Part shown: in pieces, positions 1-8,988 of the stretch
How positions within the stretch are numbered: the first letter of the stretch is position 1
Layout of the letters: every line of letters begins with the position of its first letter
Source: Promethearchaeota archaeon
GTDB lineage: Archaea > Asgardarchaeota > Lokiarchaeia > Sigyniarchaeales > SOKP01
Length of the DNA stretch: 43,259 nt
Assembly: GCA_016839915.1 (NCBI GenBank)
Contig: JAEOTH010000016.1
Span: 1 to 43,259, forward strand
Direction of reading: 5' to 3'
Notes under the pieces: generated by a model
What the model was told of the DNA's origin: nothing
Seen by the model: the letters and a program-made list of their open reading frames with translations, nothing else
The model's database searches: none
Program-made: the position numbers and the translations under genes

Positions 1-157
1 TAATCGCTCTTCTACATATTAAATAATTATTATATTCTAAATTTCCCTCTTGGAGATCATACATAACCTTAGTCTCAATTTTATCAACGATCCCATCACT
101 TCTTTTTTTAATAAGTGAACTATATAGTTTTCCAGTGAAATAACCATCACCAACGCT
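1..157 (-). pseudogene. Unidentified reverse-strand open frame running off the left edge (possible gene remnant)
   Basis: Read on the reverse strand, an open frame begins just after a TAG at 160-158 and stays open for 52 codons to the window edge. Its translation looks protein-like (it begins SVGDGYFTGKLYSS) and has ordinary composition. There is no ATG, GTG or TTG before a Met codon at 64-62. The upstream DNA carries a short open stretch in another frame (TPALRDAIERW, roughly 190-156) that ends in TGA at the join. This could be a frameshifted or decayed gene whose remainder lies outside the window, or a real gene starting at 64. I do not recognise the family. Confidence that it is coding at all is low. 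Confidence 0.3.
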
Positions 158-180
158 CTATTGCGTCTCGTAGGGCAGGA

Positions 181-521
181 GTCACTCTTTATTTTCCATC
201 AAGGAACTATTTATTTTAGATTAATAAAGAGTAACAATAAGACTTTTAGAAATTGTTTAGGAAATCAAGGGAATATTATAAGAACATTGTCCCAATTCTT
301 ATTAGAAACTCAGATTTAAAGTTTATGAATATATTTTGAATTTGAAAATATTAAAAATGATATGTAATTCTCATTTTTATTAAATTTTGGAAGCTTTTTT
401 AATAATATCGATAATAATATAGAGATTATTATAAGATTTAAATGATTTAAAAGTTTATTTAATAGAATAACTATTTATTAAAACACTAATTTAATTAAAA
501 TACAATAGAGTAAAGATTCTT
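181..521. other. AT-rich intergenic region upstream of the Tes-like gene
   Basis: No convincing open frame or RNA gene is visible on either strand. The sequence is strongly AT-rich and should contain the promoter of the gene starting at 522. No strong Shine-Dalgarno sequence precedes that ATG; the nearest upstream text is GAGTAAAGATTCTT. Confidence 0.5.
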
Positions 522-2252
522 ATGACTGAATTAGAAACTCAAAATACTCAAAAGGATGATGTAGAGATAATCCGACGAACTACAAGTATTTGTCCAGAAT
601 GTATGCAACATCTTCCAGCAGAGATTTACGTAGATCCTAAAACAAACTGGGTAATGATGCGAAAAACTTGTAAGGAACATGGAGATTTCAAAGATAAACT
701 CTCTATTAATCCAGAAGACTATAAATGGCAACAGACTATTACGGATGACATTGGTTCTACTGTTAATAATTCTACTCAACCCGAATATACATCATCAGGA
801 ATTAAAGAAATAAATAAAGGTTGCCCATATGATTGCGGTCTTTGTAGTAACCACAAAAGTGCTCCGAACATCTGTTTGATTGATATTACCAATAGGTGTA
901 ACTTAACATGCCCAATATGCTTTGCGAATGCCAGTGCGGCAGGTTATGTTGTAGAACCTACATTCGAAGAACTCGTTAGAATTATGGAGCATTTTAGATC
1001 AATGAAACCTATCTCCGCAGTCTTACTCCAACTCTCTGGAGGCGAACCTACTGTAAGGGATGATCTTCCAGAAATTATACGTAAAGGAAAAGAATTAGGC
1101 TTTACAGAAGTTATGGTAACCACTAACGGTGTCCGGTTTGGTAAATCACCTGAATTTATGAAAAAATGCATGGACGCGGGAATGGATGCAGTATATTTAC
1201 AATTTGATGCTACAGACAACCCTGAAATATGGAAAAAGATTAGAGGAGTTAATTTATGGCCACTTAAACAGAGAGTTATTGCAAATGCTCGAAAGTTTGG
1301 ATTTTATGGCGTTATGTTAGTCCCTGTAATCGCGAAAGGTGTAAATGATCATGAAATTGGAAAGATTTTGGACTATGCAAAAGATAATTGTGATGTGGTA
1401 TCAGGTGTTATCTTTCAACCAGTTTCATTAACAGGGCGCATTAGCTTCGAAGAATTATTAGATATTAGATATACTACTTCTGATTTAAAAGAGGCAATTA
1501 ACAAGCATACTAATGGTTCAGTAACTAAGTTTTATCCAATTGCATTCACAGCGAAGTTTACAAAATTGCTAGCTTGGTTTGACGATATGCCACCATTCAG
1601 TATGACGAGTCACGCAGACTGTGGTTTTGCCACCATATGCGTGATTAATGACAAAGATGAGTGGGAGCCTATCGAAAACTTTTTTAAAGCGGAAGGATTG
1701 ATTCGATGGGCTAATCAAGTCTGGGATATGGTAGAAAAACAAGAAGTCCCAAAACCTACTGGATTATTGAAAGGCATCGACTTAAACGATTTTGGGCAGC
1801 TCGCTTCTAAAATTGGAAACTTTGTTGATGATATGACCAGTTTAGGCTATCGGCAAGTTATGAAGGCATATTTCTTTGCTGGAGCAGCACGATATATTAA
1901 AAGTCCAGAAAAAATTCTTACCAGTAAAACCTATCAAGCATTTGCTCGTTTAGTAATGGCTCCAAACTTAAAATCTGCGGGAAAATTCTTCAATGATCGT
2001 AATCTAATGATTAGCTCAATGCATTTTCAGGATAGTTACAATTTTGACCTCGATAGAGTTTGCAGATGTCTTGTTCATTATGGAGTCATCGATCCGGACG
2101 ATCCTAGTAAAGTTCGCGAAATACCATTCTGTGCTATGAACACTTTACATCGCCCAATTATAGAAAGGCAGTTAGCCATTGCAGGCAAAACAGCAAAGAA
2201 GCCCGAAGTCATTCAAGCGGAAATTGAGGAACTCCTAAAAACAATCCAATAA
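522..2252 (+). CDS. tes: Radical SAM enzyme, tetraether lipid synthase (Tes)-like
   Basis: This 576-residue protein has the layout of the Tes/MJ0619 family, which joins the ends of archaeol-type lipid chains into membrane-spanning tetraethers. The radical SAM motif CX3CX2C is C126, C130 and C133 (CNLTCPIC), followed by SGGEPT of the SAM-binding core. An N-terminal cysteine set (C24, C27, C50 with CKEHG) and a second set (C101, C105, C108 in CPYDCGLC) match the extra metal and cluster sites of that family. Cysteines near the C-terminus (VCRC and FCAM) add further ligands. It stands alone and faces cysS. The same family was also linked to methanopterin methylation in methanogens, so the family call is safer than the exact substrate. 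Function as Tes is inferred from motif layout. Confidence 0.72.
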   Translation: MTELETQNTQKDDVEIIRRTTSICPECMQHLPAEIYVDPKTNWVMMRKTCKEHGDFKDKLSINPEDYKWQQTITDDIGSTVNNSTQPEYTSSGIKEINKGCPYDCGLCSNHKSAPNICLIDITNRCNLTCPICFANASAAGYVVEPTFEELVRIMEHFRSMKPISAVLLQLSGGEPTVRDDLPEIIRKGKELGFTEVMVTTNGVRFGKSPEFMKKCMDAGMDAVYLQFDATDNPEIWKKIRGVNLWPLKQRVIANARKFGFYGVMLVPVIAKGVNDHEIGKILDYAKDNCDVVSGVIFQPVSLTGRISFEELLDIRYTTSDLKEAINKHTNGSVTKFYPIAFTAKFTKLLAWFDDMPPFSMTSHADCGFATICVINDKDEWEPIENFFKAEGLIRWANQVWDMVEKQEVPKPTGLLKGIDLNDFGQLASKIGNFVDDMTSLGYRQVMKAYFFAGAARYIKSPEKILTSKTYQAFARLVMAPNLKSAGKFFNDRNLMISSMHFQDSYNFDLDRVCRCLVHYGVIDPDDPSKVREIPFCAMNTLHRPIIERQLAIAGKTAKKPEVIQAEIEELLKTIQ

Positions 2253-2257
2253 TCTAT

Positions 2258-2275
2258 TCTTTTTTTTAAATTTTT
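2258..2275 (+). terminator. T-tract terminator after the Tes-like gene
   Basis: A run of eight T followed by AAA and five more T lies a few bases after the stop codon, in the 86-base space between convergent genes. T-runs on the coding strand are the usual archaeal intrinsic termination signal. No stem is evident. Confidence 0.45.
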
Positions 2276-2338
2276 CTAGTAAAAGCCACGTTTTATTAAT
2301 TTCGTATATATAAATCTGATATCCTGGAGAGATTCCGA

Positions 2339-3766
2339 TTACATTAATTTTTCCCATCGTGTTCCTTCTGGTCCATCTTCAATTATTATTCCCGTTTCTC
2401 TTAGTTTATTTCTAATTTTATCACTAATTTCGTAATTTTTATCTTTTCTTGCCTTATCGCGGATTTCTATAATAATATCCATTAATTCATTTAATTTAAT
2501 ATCGGCGTTTTCTTCTTTTTTTGTGAAATCCAGGCCAAAGATCCCGAGAAGTTCAAGTAAAGTTTCCCGCGCTTTCAAAAGAATTTCTTTCTTGTTATCT
2601 AAGGAACTATTAATTTTTTTTATAAATTCATAAATTGCAGCAAGAGCTTTTGGATTGTTGAAATCATCATCCAATGCCTTCTCAAAATCTTCTCTCACCA
2701 ATTTTATTTCACCTTCAAGGGTATTTTCCCTTCCACCCTGGGATTGGGTAATTAAATTTAGGCAATTTCTTATTTTTGCTACGTTATTTTTAGCATTTTC
2801 AATAACGTCTGGATTCCAATCAACGGCGGACCTATAATGCGCAGATACAAGTCCCATTCGCACAATAAGACCACCATGTTCATTAATTAATTCACGAGCA
2901 GTAACATAATTTCCAAGGCTTTTACTCATTTTTTTGCTATTTAAGGTAATAAACTCAGCATGCATCCAATAATTTACAAATTTTTTTCCAGTAACAGATT
3001 CCGACTGTGCGATTTCATTTGGATGGTGAGTAGGGATGTGGTCAATTCCGCCACCATGGATATCTAATGTATCTCCTAAATATTTCATACCCATTACTGA
3101 ACACTCAAGATGCCAACCAGGATAGCCCTCACCCCAAGGAGAATTCCATCGCATCATATGCATTTGATCTCCCTTTCGTGCATTCAACCACAGTGCGAAA
3201 TCAAAATAATTCTTTTTCAATGGATCTTGGTCTACACGTGCTCTTGCTTTTTCTTCATCTAGTTTTAGCTTCGCAAGTTTCCCATAATCCTTAAATTTAG
3301 TTGTATCATAATAGACATTTCCTTGCACTTCATAAGCATAGCCTTTTTCTAGTAAAATTTCAATTATTTCAATCATATCAGGGATAAGCGCTGTAGCTCT
3401 TGGAGATATATTCGGTCTTTGAATATTTAAATCATCAATAACCTGCCAATACTCTTGAATTTGCTTATCGACAAGCTCCCAGGGATTAATTTTTTCTTCT
3501 TTTGCCCTCTTTTCAATTTTATCTTCTCCTTGGTCAGCATCATCAGTTAAGTGACCGACGTCAGTGAAATTTTGAACATGAAATACATTATAGCCTTTGT
3601 ATCGGAGGTATCTGATAACCACGTCCCAAGAACTATAAGTTCTAGCATTTCCAATATGCACATCATCATAAACAGTCTGACCACACGTGTAGATTCTTAC
3701 TCGACCTTCTTCTAAAGGTTTAAATAGTTCCTTTTGCCGAGTCATAGTATTATAGATTTTAAGCAT
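2339..3766 (-). CDS. cysS: Cysteinyl-tRNA synthetase
   Basis: This 475-residue class Ia synthetase charges tRNA(Cys). The HIGH motif is HIGN (residues 37-40) and the KMSKS motif is intact at 279-283. Zinc ligands typical of CysRS are visible: C28 in TCGQT, C222 in HLECS, and the HHPNE segment at 247-251. Length is normal for the family, about 460-480. The start MLKIYNTMTR is the standard N-terminus. It lies 76 bases downstream of ileS on the same strand, so the two may be cotranscribed. Confidence 0.96.
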   Translation of the reverse strand: MLKIYNTMTRQKELFKPLEEGRVRIYTCGQTVYDDVHIGNARTYSSWDVVIRYLRYKGYNVFHVQNFTDVGHLTDDADQGEDKIEKRAKEEKINPWELVDKQIQEYWQVIDDLNIQRPNISPRATALIPDMIEIIEILLEKGYAYEVQGNVYYDTTKFKDYGKLAKLKLDEEKARARVDQDPLKKNYFDFALWLNARKGDQMHMMRWNSPWGEGYPGWHLECSVMGMKYLGDTLDIHGGGIDHIPTHHPNEIAQSESVTGKKFVNYWMHAEFITLNSKKMSKSLGNYVTARELINEHGGLIVRMGLVSAHYRSAVDWNPDVIENAKNNVAKIRNCLNLITQSQGGRENTLEGEIKLVREDFEKALDDDFNNPKALAAIYEFIKKINSSLDNKKEILLKARETLLELLGIFGLDFTKKEENADIKLNELMDIIIEIRDKARKDKNYEISDKIRNKLRETGIIIEDGPEGTRWEKLM

Positions 3767-3842
3767 AAAATAATAAAAAATAAGTAAAAATAAGAATTTT
3801 ACGGAAGTTCTGAGGATTTTTATATTCTTCTTTAAATATATA

Positions 3843-6716
3843 TTAACTTATTATCTCAATAAATGCTTTAACTAGATCATTTTCTATTTTAAATTTCTTA
3901 ATTTCTTCCTTACCGTTTACATTTTGAATGATTGTGTCTGCCTGAATCATTTTTTTAATTTTATCTTCATATTTTCCTAAAGCATCTATGATTTCTTTAT
4001 TAGTGGTTTTTAAATATAAGTTAATCCTATTTTTAGTTGATAGATTCAGTTGTTTTCTAAGATTATTTATATGCCTTATCAAGGTTCTAACAATCCCTTC
4101 TAACTTCAGCTCTGGTGTTATTACTGTGTCTAATTCTACCAAAAGTTCCAAATCATCTTCTTTTTCAATTAATACATGTCTCACATTTATAACGTTTGCT
4201 ATAAGCTCTAAATACTCCTTATCTAGGTTCACTCCTCTTAAAGTCACTTTATTTAAAACTTGTCTAATTGGAATTTTAGATTTATCTCTTAATTCTAAGC
4301 ATTTTCTTACAATCTCTCTTGTCATATCCATATTTTTATGGACTTCACTATCAATCAAAGCTTCATTAATTTTAGGCCAATATTCCAAATGAACTGATTT
4401 TAAATTTACAAGTCCTCTCTCTTTCAATTTTTGGTATATTATCTCTGAAATAAATGGAGTCAAAGGAGCCAGGAGTTTTGCCAAATTGTAAAGTATATAT
4501 GACAATGTGTTCATTGCTGTTATTTTATCAATTATATTCTCACTTTTAAATCTGAATCTACTATTTTTAATATACCATGTAGAGAGATCCTCAATGAATT
4601 TGAATAATAATCTGCTTACTTCTGCAGTGTCATAATCATCCATTAGTTGTGTAATGATCCGTATTAGGTTATTCAATAAACTTATAATCCATCGATCTAA
4701 AATATTATCTGAATGTGTTATATCCATAGTAAGGTTATCTATATTAATCAATGAATAAAATTTTAGAACATTTACTAACAATAAATTAAATCTTCGGTAC
4801 ACTTGTTTTACAATTTCCTCTTTAAAATTTAAGTCTTGTGCCCTCATTAATTGAGATGACATTAGATAAATTCTTAAAGCATCAGCTCCATACTTTTCAA
4901 TTATATAGTTTGGATCAGGGAAATTTCTTTTAGATTTTGACATCTTTGTTCCATCTTCAGCGAGTATGATTCCATTTACAACGACGTTCTTGAACGGAAT
5001 ATCATCAAATAATAGAATAGATATCACATGCATGTAGTAAAACCATGCCCTAACCTGCCCAATATATTCAGATACAAAATCACTTGGAAAATTATGCTCA
5101 AACCATTTCATATTTTCAAATGGATAATGTTTAGCAGAATATGGCATTGACCCTGATTCCAACCAACAGTCAAAAACTTCAGGTACACGATTCATAATTT
5201 TGCCGCAATTTGAACATCTAAGATGTATTTTATCTACGATATGCCTATGCAGATCTAAATTATCGTGTACATTTTCAACAGCATTTTCTTGTAATTCTTT
5301 TACAGATCCAACGACTTTAATTTGCTTGCATTCTTCACATTCCCAAATGGGCATAGCAGTAGCCCAAAATCTATTTCTTGAAATACACCAATCAGGAGCA
5401 CTATTTACAATACTTTGATATCTTCTAGAAATTTCTTTAGGATACCAATTAATTCTTTCATTAGTTTCCAAAAGCCTTGGTTTTATTCGTTGAATATCTA
5501 TAAACCATGCATCAAGAGCATTATATATCAATGGAGTATCACATCTATAACAGAATGGATATGAGTGTGTGAAATCTTCTGCATTAAATAAAAGCTTCCT
5601 ATGTTCTAAGTCCTTTAAGACCACTTCATCTACATCTTTAAACCACATTCCTAACCAATCTCTAGGACCATCTGCCAGATCACCATGTTCATCAATATGT
5701 TGAATAGTAGGGAGGTCGTACTTTTTTATCATTTCGTAATCAAATTCTCCATATATCGCGAGGTGTATTATGCCTGTTCCCTCATCAGATAACACTTCAC
5801 TACCACCATCAATAATGAAATGTGCTTTTTTATTTGTATCTTTAGAAACTTGATATAAAGGTTCATAATCTTTATTAATTAGGGCTTCTCCCTTAAATTC
5901 TTCAACGATTTGATAGCCAGTTTTAATTATATCTAGTTGATTTTTTATCATGATCAAATATTCGTTATTATGTTTTATTTTTACATATTTTTGTTCACTA
6001 TTTACAGCTAAAGCCACATTTCCGATTAAAGTCCAGGGCGTTGTGGTCCAAGCTAAAAAATAAGTTCTTCCTTCTCCTTTCAATTTGAATTTTGCTATAA
6101 TAGATTGTTCAGTAATATCTTTATAGCTATTATCCATCGAAATCTCAGAATTAGATAGTGGAGTTTCACACCGAGGACAATAAAACAAGATTTTTTTACT
6201 TCTATATACAAACCCCTCAGTGTATATTTTCTTAAAAATATACCACACAGTTTCCATATACGTATTATCCATAGTTTTATAAGAATTATCAAAATCTATC
6301 CACTTACCCATTCGTTCAACAGTTTCTTTCCATTCATTAGTATACCAAAGCACCTTTGATCGACAATACTCATTGAATTCATCCAAACCCATTTCATAAA
6401 TTTCATTTTTCTGCCTTAAATTTAGTGCTCTTTCACAAATACTTTCTATTGGCAAACCATGACAATCCCAACCCCATTTTCTTTCACACCGGTGACCTTT
6501 CATTGTCCAATATCTTGGAAATACATCTTTTGTAACAAAACTTAGTATATGACCGTAATGAGGTAAACCAGTGGCAAATGGGGGTCCATCATAAAATATA
6601 TATGGTTTATTGTTTGGTCTTTGCTCTACACTTTTTTCAAATATTTCATTATCTTTCCAAAATTCCAAAAGTTCTTCTTCTTTTTCATTATATGAAATTT
6701 TTAACACCTTACTCAA
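3843..6716 (-). CDS. ileS: Isoleucyl-tRNA synthetase
   Basis: This 957-residue class Ia synthetase charges tRNA(Ile). The N-terminus has the IleRS signature FYDGPPFATGLPHYGH, with HYGH at 53-56. KMSKS is at 591-595, after AEDGT. Between them is the CP1 editing domain (TTPWTL and the GTGIIHLA segment). Two CxxC pairs (CPRCE and the CEEC/CSNC region) resemble zinc-binding sites. The archaeal/eukaryotic type usually has about 1,030-1,070 residues, so the C-terminal part is somewhat short here, though it ends naturally and the anticodon-binding helical domain is present. The text fits IleRS better than ValRS or LeuRS. Confidence 0.94.
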   Translation of the reverse strand: MSKVLKISYNEKEEELLEFWKDNEIFEKSVEQRPNNKPYIFYDGPPFATGLPHYGHILSFVTKDVFPRYWTMKGHRCERKWGWDCHGLPIESICERALNLRQKNEIYEMGLDEFNEYCRSKVLWYTNEWKETVERMGKWIDFDNSYKTMDNTYMETVWYIFKKIYTEGFVYRSKKILFYCPRCETPLSNSEISMDNSYKDITEQSIIAKFKLKGEGRTYFLAWTTTPWTLIGNVALAVNSEQKYVKIKHNNEYLIMIKNQLDIIKTGYQIVEEFKGEALINKDYEPLYQVSKDTNKKAHFIIDGGSEVLSDEGTGIIHLAIYGEFDYEMIKKYDLPTIQHIDEHGDLADGPRDWLGMWFKDVDEVVLKDLEHRKLLFNAEDFTHSYPFCYRCDTPLIYNALDAWFIDIQRIKPRLLETNERINWYPKEISRRYQSIVNSAPDWCISRNRFWATAMPIWECEECKQIKVVGSVKELQENAVENVHDNLDLHRHIVDKIHLRCSNCGKIMNRVPEVFDCWLESGSMPYSAKHYPFENMKWFEHNFPSDFVSEYIGQVRAWFYYMHVISILLFDDIPFKNVVVNGIILAEDGTKMSKSKRNFPDPNYIIEKYGADALRIYLMSSQLMRAQDLNFKEEIVKQVYRRFNLLLVNVLKFYSLINIDNLTMDITHSDNILDRWIISLLNNLIRIITQLMDDYDTAEVSRLLFKFIEDLSTWYIKNSRFRFKSENIIDKITAMNTLSYILYNLAKLLAPLTPFISEIIYQKLKERGLVNLKSVHLEYWPKINEALIDSEVHKNMDMTREIVRKCLELRDKSKIPIRQVLNKVTLRGVNLDKEYLELIANVINVRHVLIEKEDDLELLVELDTVITPELKLEGIVRTLIRHINNLRKQLNLSTKNRINLYLKTTNKEIIDALGKYEDKIKKMIQADTIIQNVNGKEEIKKFKIENDLVKAFIEIIS

Positions 6717-7226
6717 TCAAATTTTTTTATCCATCAATTTCTTTAACTTAAAAATATTAAAAAAACATTTAATTAACTCTTATAATTGTATATCGTAATT
6801 CACATATGTTTTATTTATGAAGCAGGATGTGGAGTAAAAGCTTAGAAAATTAACTTCATAAATAAATGAAGTTAGATAATAATAATCGTGGATATGATCT
6901 TTACCATATTTTGTGTAAAACCTGAGAATTTAGTATTTTTATTCATAGCATCCACATCCACGTTATATGTTAAATAAAGTAAAATGATCTAAAAAATATT
7001 TTGGTATATTCTATATTTATTTCATCATTCATCCAAAAAATATAATTATGAGTAAATTAAAGTATTTTATCAAAATGTTGATGAAATTATAATTTGTAAC
7101 AAATGCATGAAAAACTCCTATTTTCCTCAAATATAAAAAATATGAAATTATTTTATTGATAATAATCTCAAATGGATCTTTTAATAAAGATGTCTGATAA
7201 CTTTATCGGTTTACATTTGGCTTTAA
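6717..7226. other. Divergent intergenic region between ileS and the PPC-domain gene
   Basis: About 510 bases without a credible gene. It must hold the ileS promoter on the reverse strand and the promoter of the forward operon. The part at 6811-6959 contains several perfect inverted repeats, listed separately. The rest is AT-rich. The only short frame seen (14 codons at about 7049) is not convincing. Confidence 0.55.
6811..6959. repeat. Nested, overlapping inverted repeats (possible structured RNA or operator)
   Basis: Three perfect inverted pairs are visible. TTATTTATGAAG at 6811-6822 pairs with CTTCATAAATAA at 6854-6865. TAACTTCAT at 6851-6859 pairs with ATGAAGTTA at 6866-6874 around a 6-base loop. 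GGATGTGGA at 6825-6833 pairs with TCCACATCC at 6951-6959. The first two share bases, so as RNA they would be mutually exclusive. The GC-richer GGATGTGGA arms stand out from the AT-rich background. The element lies about 95-240 bases upstream of ileS. I do not match it to a known RNA family. Confidence 0.45.
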
Positions 7227-7676
7227 TTGCTAAAAAATGGTGATTTTTTGAAAAGTCTCAATACAAAGGTTAGAAATATTATTATTGGAAAAATAGAACC
7301 TAATGAAGATTTGATTAGCGCAATCCTAGATATTGTAAGGAAGTATGAGATTAGATCAGGAATAATAACCTGTATAGGAGCGTTAAAAAAATTCACGATT
7401 GGTTTTTATAATGTTAATACTAAAAATTATAAAATGGAAACTTTTAATGAAAACGTGGAATTAATAAGCGGTATTGGAAATATTTCATATAAAGAGAATG
7501 AACCGCTGATTCACTTACATGTAACTTTAGGTAGAAGTGATTATTCTTTAATAGGGGGGCATTTAAGTCAACCAAGTATAATCTCTGTAACTTGTGAGGT
7601 TAAAATTTTTGAGATTGATTATAAATTAAAGCGTGTTAATGATCCTCAATTTGATCTATCACTTTTAGATATATAA
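7227..7676 (+). CDS. PPC (DUF296) domain protein
   Basis: This small protein (up to 149 residues) is a single PPC/DUF296 domain, the fold found in plant AT-hook proteins and as stand-alone proteins in prokaryotes. The family core is clear: the GxIxPxEDL-type opening, the segment GNISYKENEPLIHLHVTLG with its HLH residues, and the following SLIGGHL. The longest frame starts at TTG 7227, but TTG 7248 has a GGTGAT just upstream and gives the usual short N-terminus (MKSLNTKVRN), so the true protein is probably 142 residues. It lies one base before the next GTPase gene, so they are very likely cotranscribed. DNA binding is known for plant relatives only; the role here is unknown. Confidence 0.78.
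   Translation: MLKNGDFLKSLNTKVRNIIIGKIEPNEDLISAILDIVRKYEIRSGIITCIGALKKFTIGFYNVNTKNYKMETFNENVELISGIGNISYKENEPLIHLHVTLGRSDYSLIGGHLSQPSIISVTCEVKIFEIDYKLKRVNDPQFDLSLLDI
7239..7244 (+). promoter_or_regulatory. Shine-Dalgarno-like GGTGAT before an internal TTG start
   Basis: GGTGAT matches the complement of the archaeal 16S rRNA 3' end. It sits 3 bases before the in-frame TTG at 7248, which favours that codon over the TTG at 7227 as the true start of the PPC-domain gene. Confidence 0.4.
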
Positions 7677-7677
7677 A

Positions 7678-8253
7678 ATGAGTCGATATATAATGGGAGA
7701 TATTGAGAAAAGAGAATGGGCATTGAAGTTAGCAGTATTAGGAGACCCTGCAGTAGGGAAAACTTCATTAATCGATAAATATATTACTGATTCCTTTAGA
7801 GAAAATTACCAACCAACTCTAGGTGTTAATATTGTTTCTAAGGATATAAGAATTGAAGAAATCAATTCCAAAATACGTCTTTTATTATGGGACATAGCTG
7901 GGCAGCACAAATACGAGCTAACACGTCAATCATTTTTCCAGGGTTGCGTTGGAGCACTACTAGTTTATGATATGACACGTTATTCTACATTTGAGCAAAT
8001 AAGCCTAAAGTGGCTAGAGGATTTTAAAAATTTTAGCAGACCCGATGGAGTTTATATTTTAATTGGTAATAAATCGGATTTAACTGATTCAATCAGAGTA
8101 TCATCTGAAGAAGGAAAATCCTTGTCTCAAAAGATTAATGCAGCTGAATTTATTGAAACAAGCGCAAAATATGGAAAAAACGTCGAGAAGGCATTTAAAA
8201 AATTAGTTCTGCATATTTTAAGGAAAAGTGGAGTTAAATTTGAAATAAATTAA
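7678..8253 (+). CDS. Rab/Ras-like small GTPase
   Basis: This 191-residue protein is one small GTPase domain with all motifs: P-loop GDPAVGKT at 22-29, switch-I Thr at 47, DIAGQ at 72-76 (catalytic Gln present), NKSD at 131-134 and TSAK at 161-164. The C-terminus (VKFEIN) has no cysteine, so Rab-style prenylation is not possible. A second ATG at codon 6 could be the start. It closely resembles the GTPase at 8989, sharing the FQGC, GALLVYD, TRYSTF and YILIGNK segments, so the two look like a tandem duplication. It is translationally close to the PPC gene and followed by a V4R-like gene. Confidence 0.95.
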   Translation: MSRYIMGDIEKREWALKLAVLGDPAVGKTSLIDKYITDSFRENYQPTLGVNIVSKDIRIEEINSKIRLLLWDIAGQHKYELTRQSFFQGCVGALLVYDMTRYSTFEQISLKWLEDFKNFSRPDGVYILIGNKSDLTDSIRVSSEEGKSLSQKINAAEFIETSAKYGKNVEKAFKKLVLHILRKSGVKFEIN

Positions 8254-8299
8254 TAAAAGCAATATAATTTTAAAAAGCAAAATATCAAATTAAACAGAA

Positions 8300-8866
8300 A
8301 TGATTGGAGATTATAAAGGATTTGTAAAAAATAAAGTTGTTGTGGCGCTTCTTCAAGCCTATCATGATATCCTTGATTATGATGGAATGAAATCAATTTT
8401 AAGAGAAGCGGGAATGATCCACATAAAAGATATAAGAGATAAAGACCCAAATGATACGTTAGATTTTTTTTCTTTTAAGAAAATCATTTCTGCTCAAAAT
8501 TGTTTGTTATATGATTCTTCTGATCTCCTTTTTGAAATTGGCAAAAAATTCTCATTCTATTTATTCCCTTTCGGTAAAAGTTTTGAAGAAATTATTAATG
8601 AAATAAATTCCTCAATAACTACAGATTGGAAGGTTAAAATTACTGAAAATAATGAACAAGAAATCACTATAAATGTTCAAAGATGTATCTTTTGTTCTGA
8701 ATTTGGAGTTCCTTGTGATTTATTTAAAGGATTCTTAGTTAATTCATTACAAAAATCTTTACCATCAGAACAAGGGGTTATTTATGAAAGAGAGATTGAA
8801 AATGTAAAAGATCCTCAGCATAATAGCTTTAAATTTATTTTGAAAATTGACAAAAGTATTAAATAA
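8300..8866 (+). CDS. V4R-like domain protein between two small GTPases
   Basis: This 188-residue soluble protein has an N-terminal helical part and a C-terminal alpha/beta part. The second half resembles the V4R (4-vinyl-reductase) fold: a strand ending in RCIFCSEF (C129, C132), then C139 followed by LFKGFLVNSL, the place where V4R proteins have a cysteine and a Gly-rich helix, then a final EREIE...FKFIL strand pair. The last conserved V4R cysteines are missing, so the match is partial. V4R domains bind small ligands or metals, and the same fold forms Bet3 subunits of TRAPP. It is 46 bases after one GTPase gene and 122 before its paralogue. The fold call is tentative. Confidence 0.5.
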   Translation: MIGDYKGFVKNKVVVALLQAYHDILDYDGMKSILREAGMIHIKDIRDKDPNDTLDFFSFKKIISAQNCLLYDSSDLLFEIGKKFSFYLFPFGKSFEEIINEINSSITTDWKVKITENNEQEITINVQRCIFCSEFGVPCDLFKGFLVNSLQKSLPSEQGVIYEREIENVKDPQHNSFKFILKIDKSIK

Positions 8867-8951
8867 TTTAAAAACGAAAATTAAGTTATATATTTACTCT
8901 AAATGAAATCCATTTATGATATCAATATATTTTTTAAAAAAATGAAAAAAG

Positions 8952-8960
8952 TATTAAATA
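8952..8960 (+). promoter_or_regulatory. TATA-box-like element for the GTPase at 8989
   Basis: TATTAAATA lies about 30-37 bases before the ATG. That spacing would give a nearly leaderless transcript, and no Shine-Dalgarno sequence precedes the ATG. Archaeal TATA boxes lie about 25-30 bases upstream of the transcription start. Confidence 0.3.
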
Positions 8961-8988
8961 GTACTACAACAAAATATTAAATTGCATA

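Noticed and set aside
3988-4392. 134-codon forward frame
   Set aside because: It lies wholly inside the ileS coding region on the opposite strand and its translation has no family features; ileS explains the DNA.
7070-7200. Possible C/D box RNA (TGATGA at 7079 and TCTGATA at 7191)
   Set aside because: The distance of more than 110 bases is too long for an archaeal C/D RNA and no internal boxes are found.
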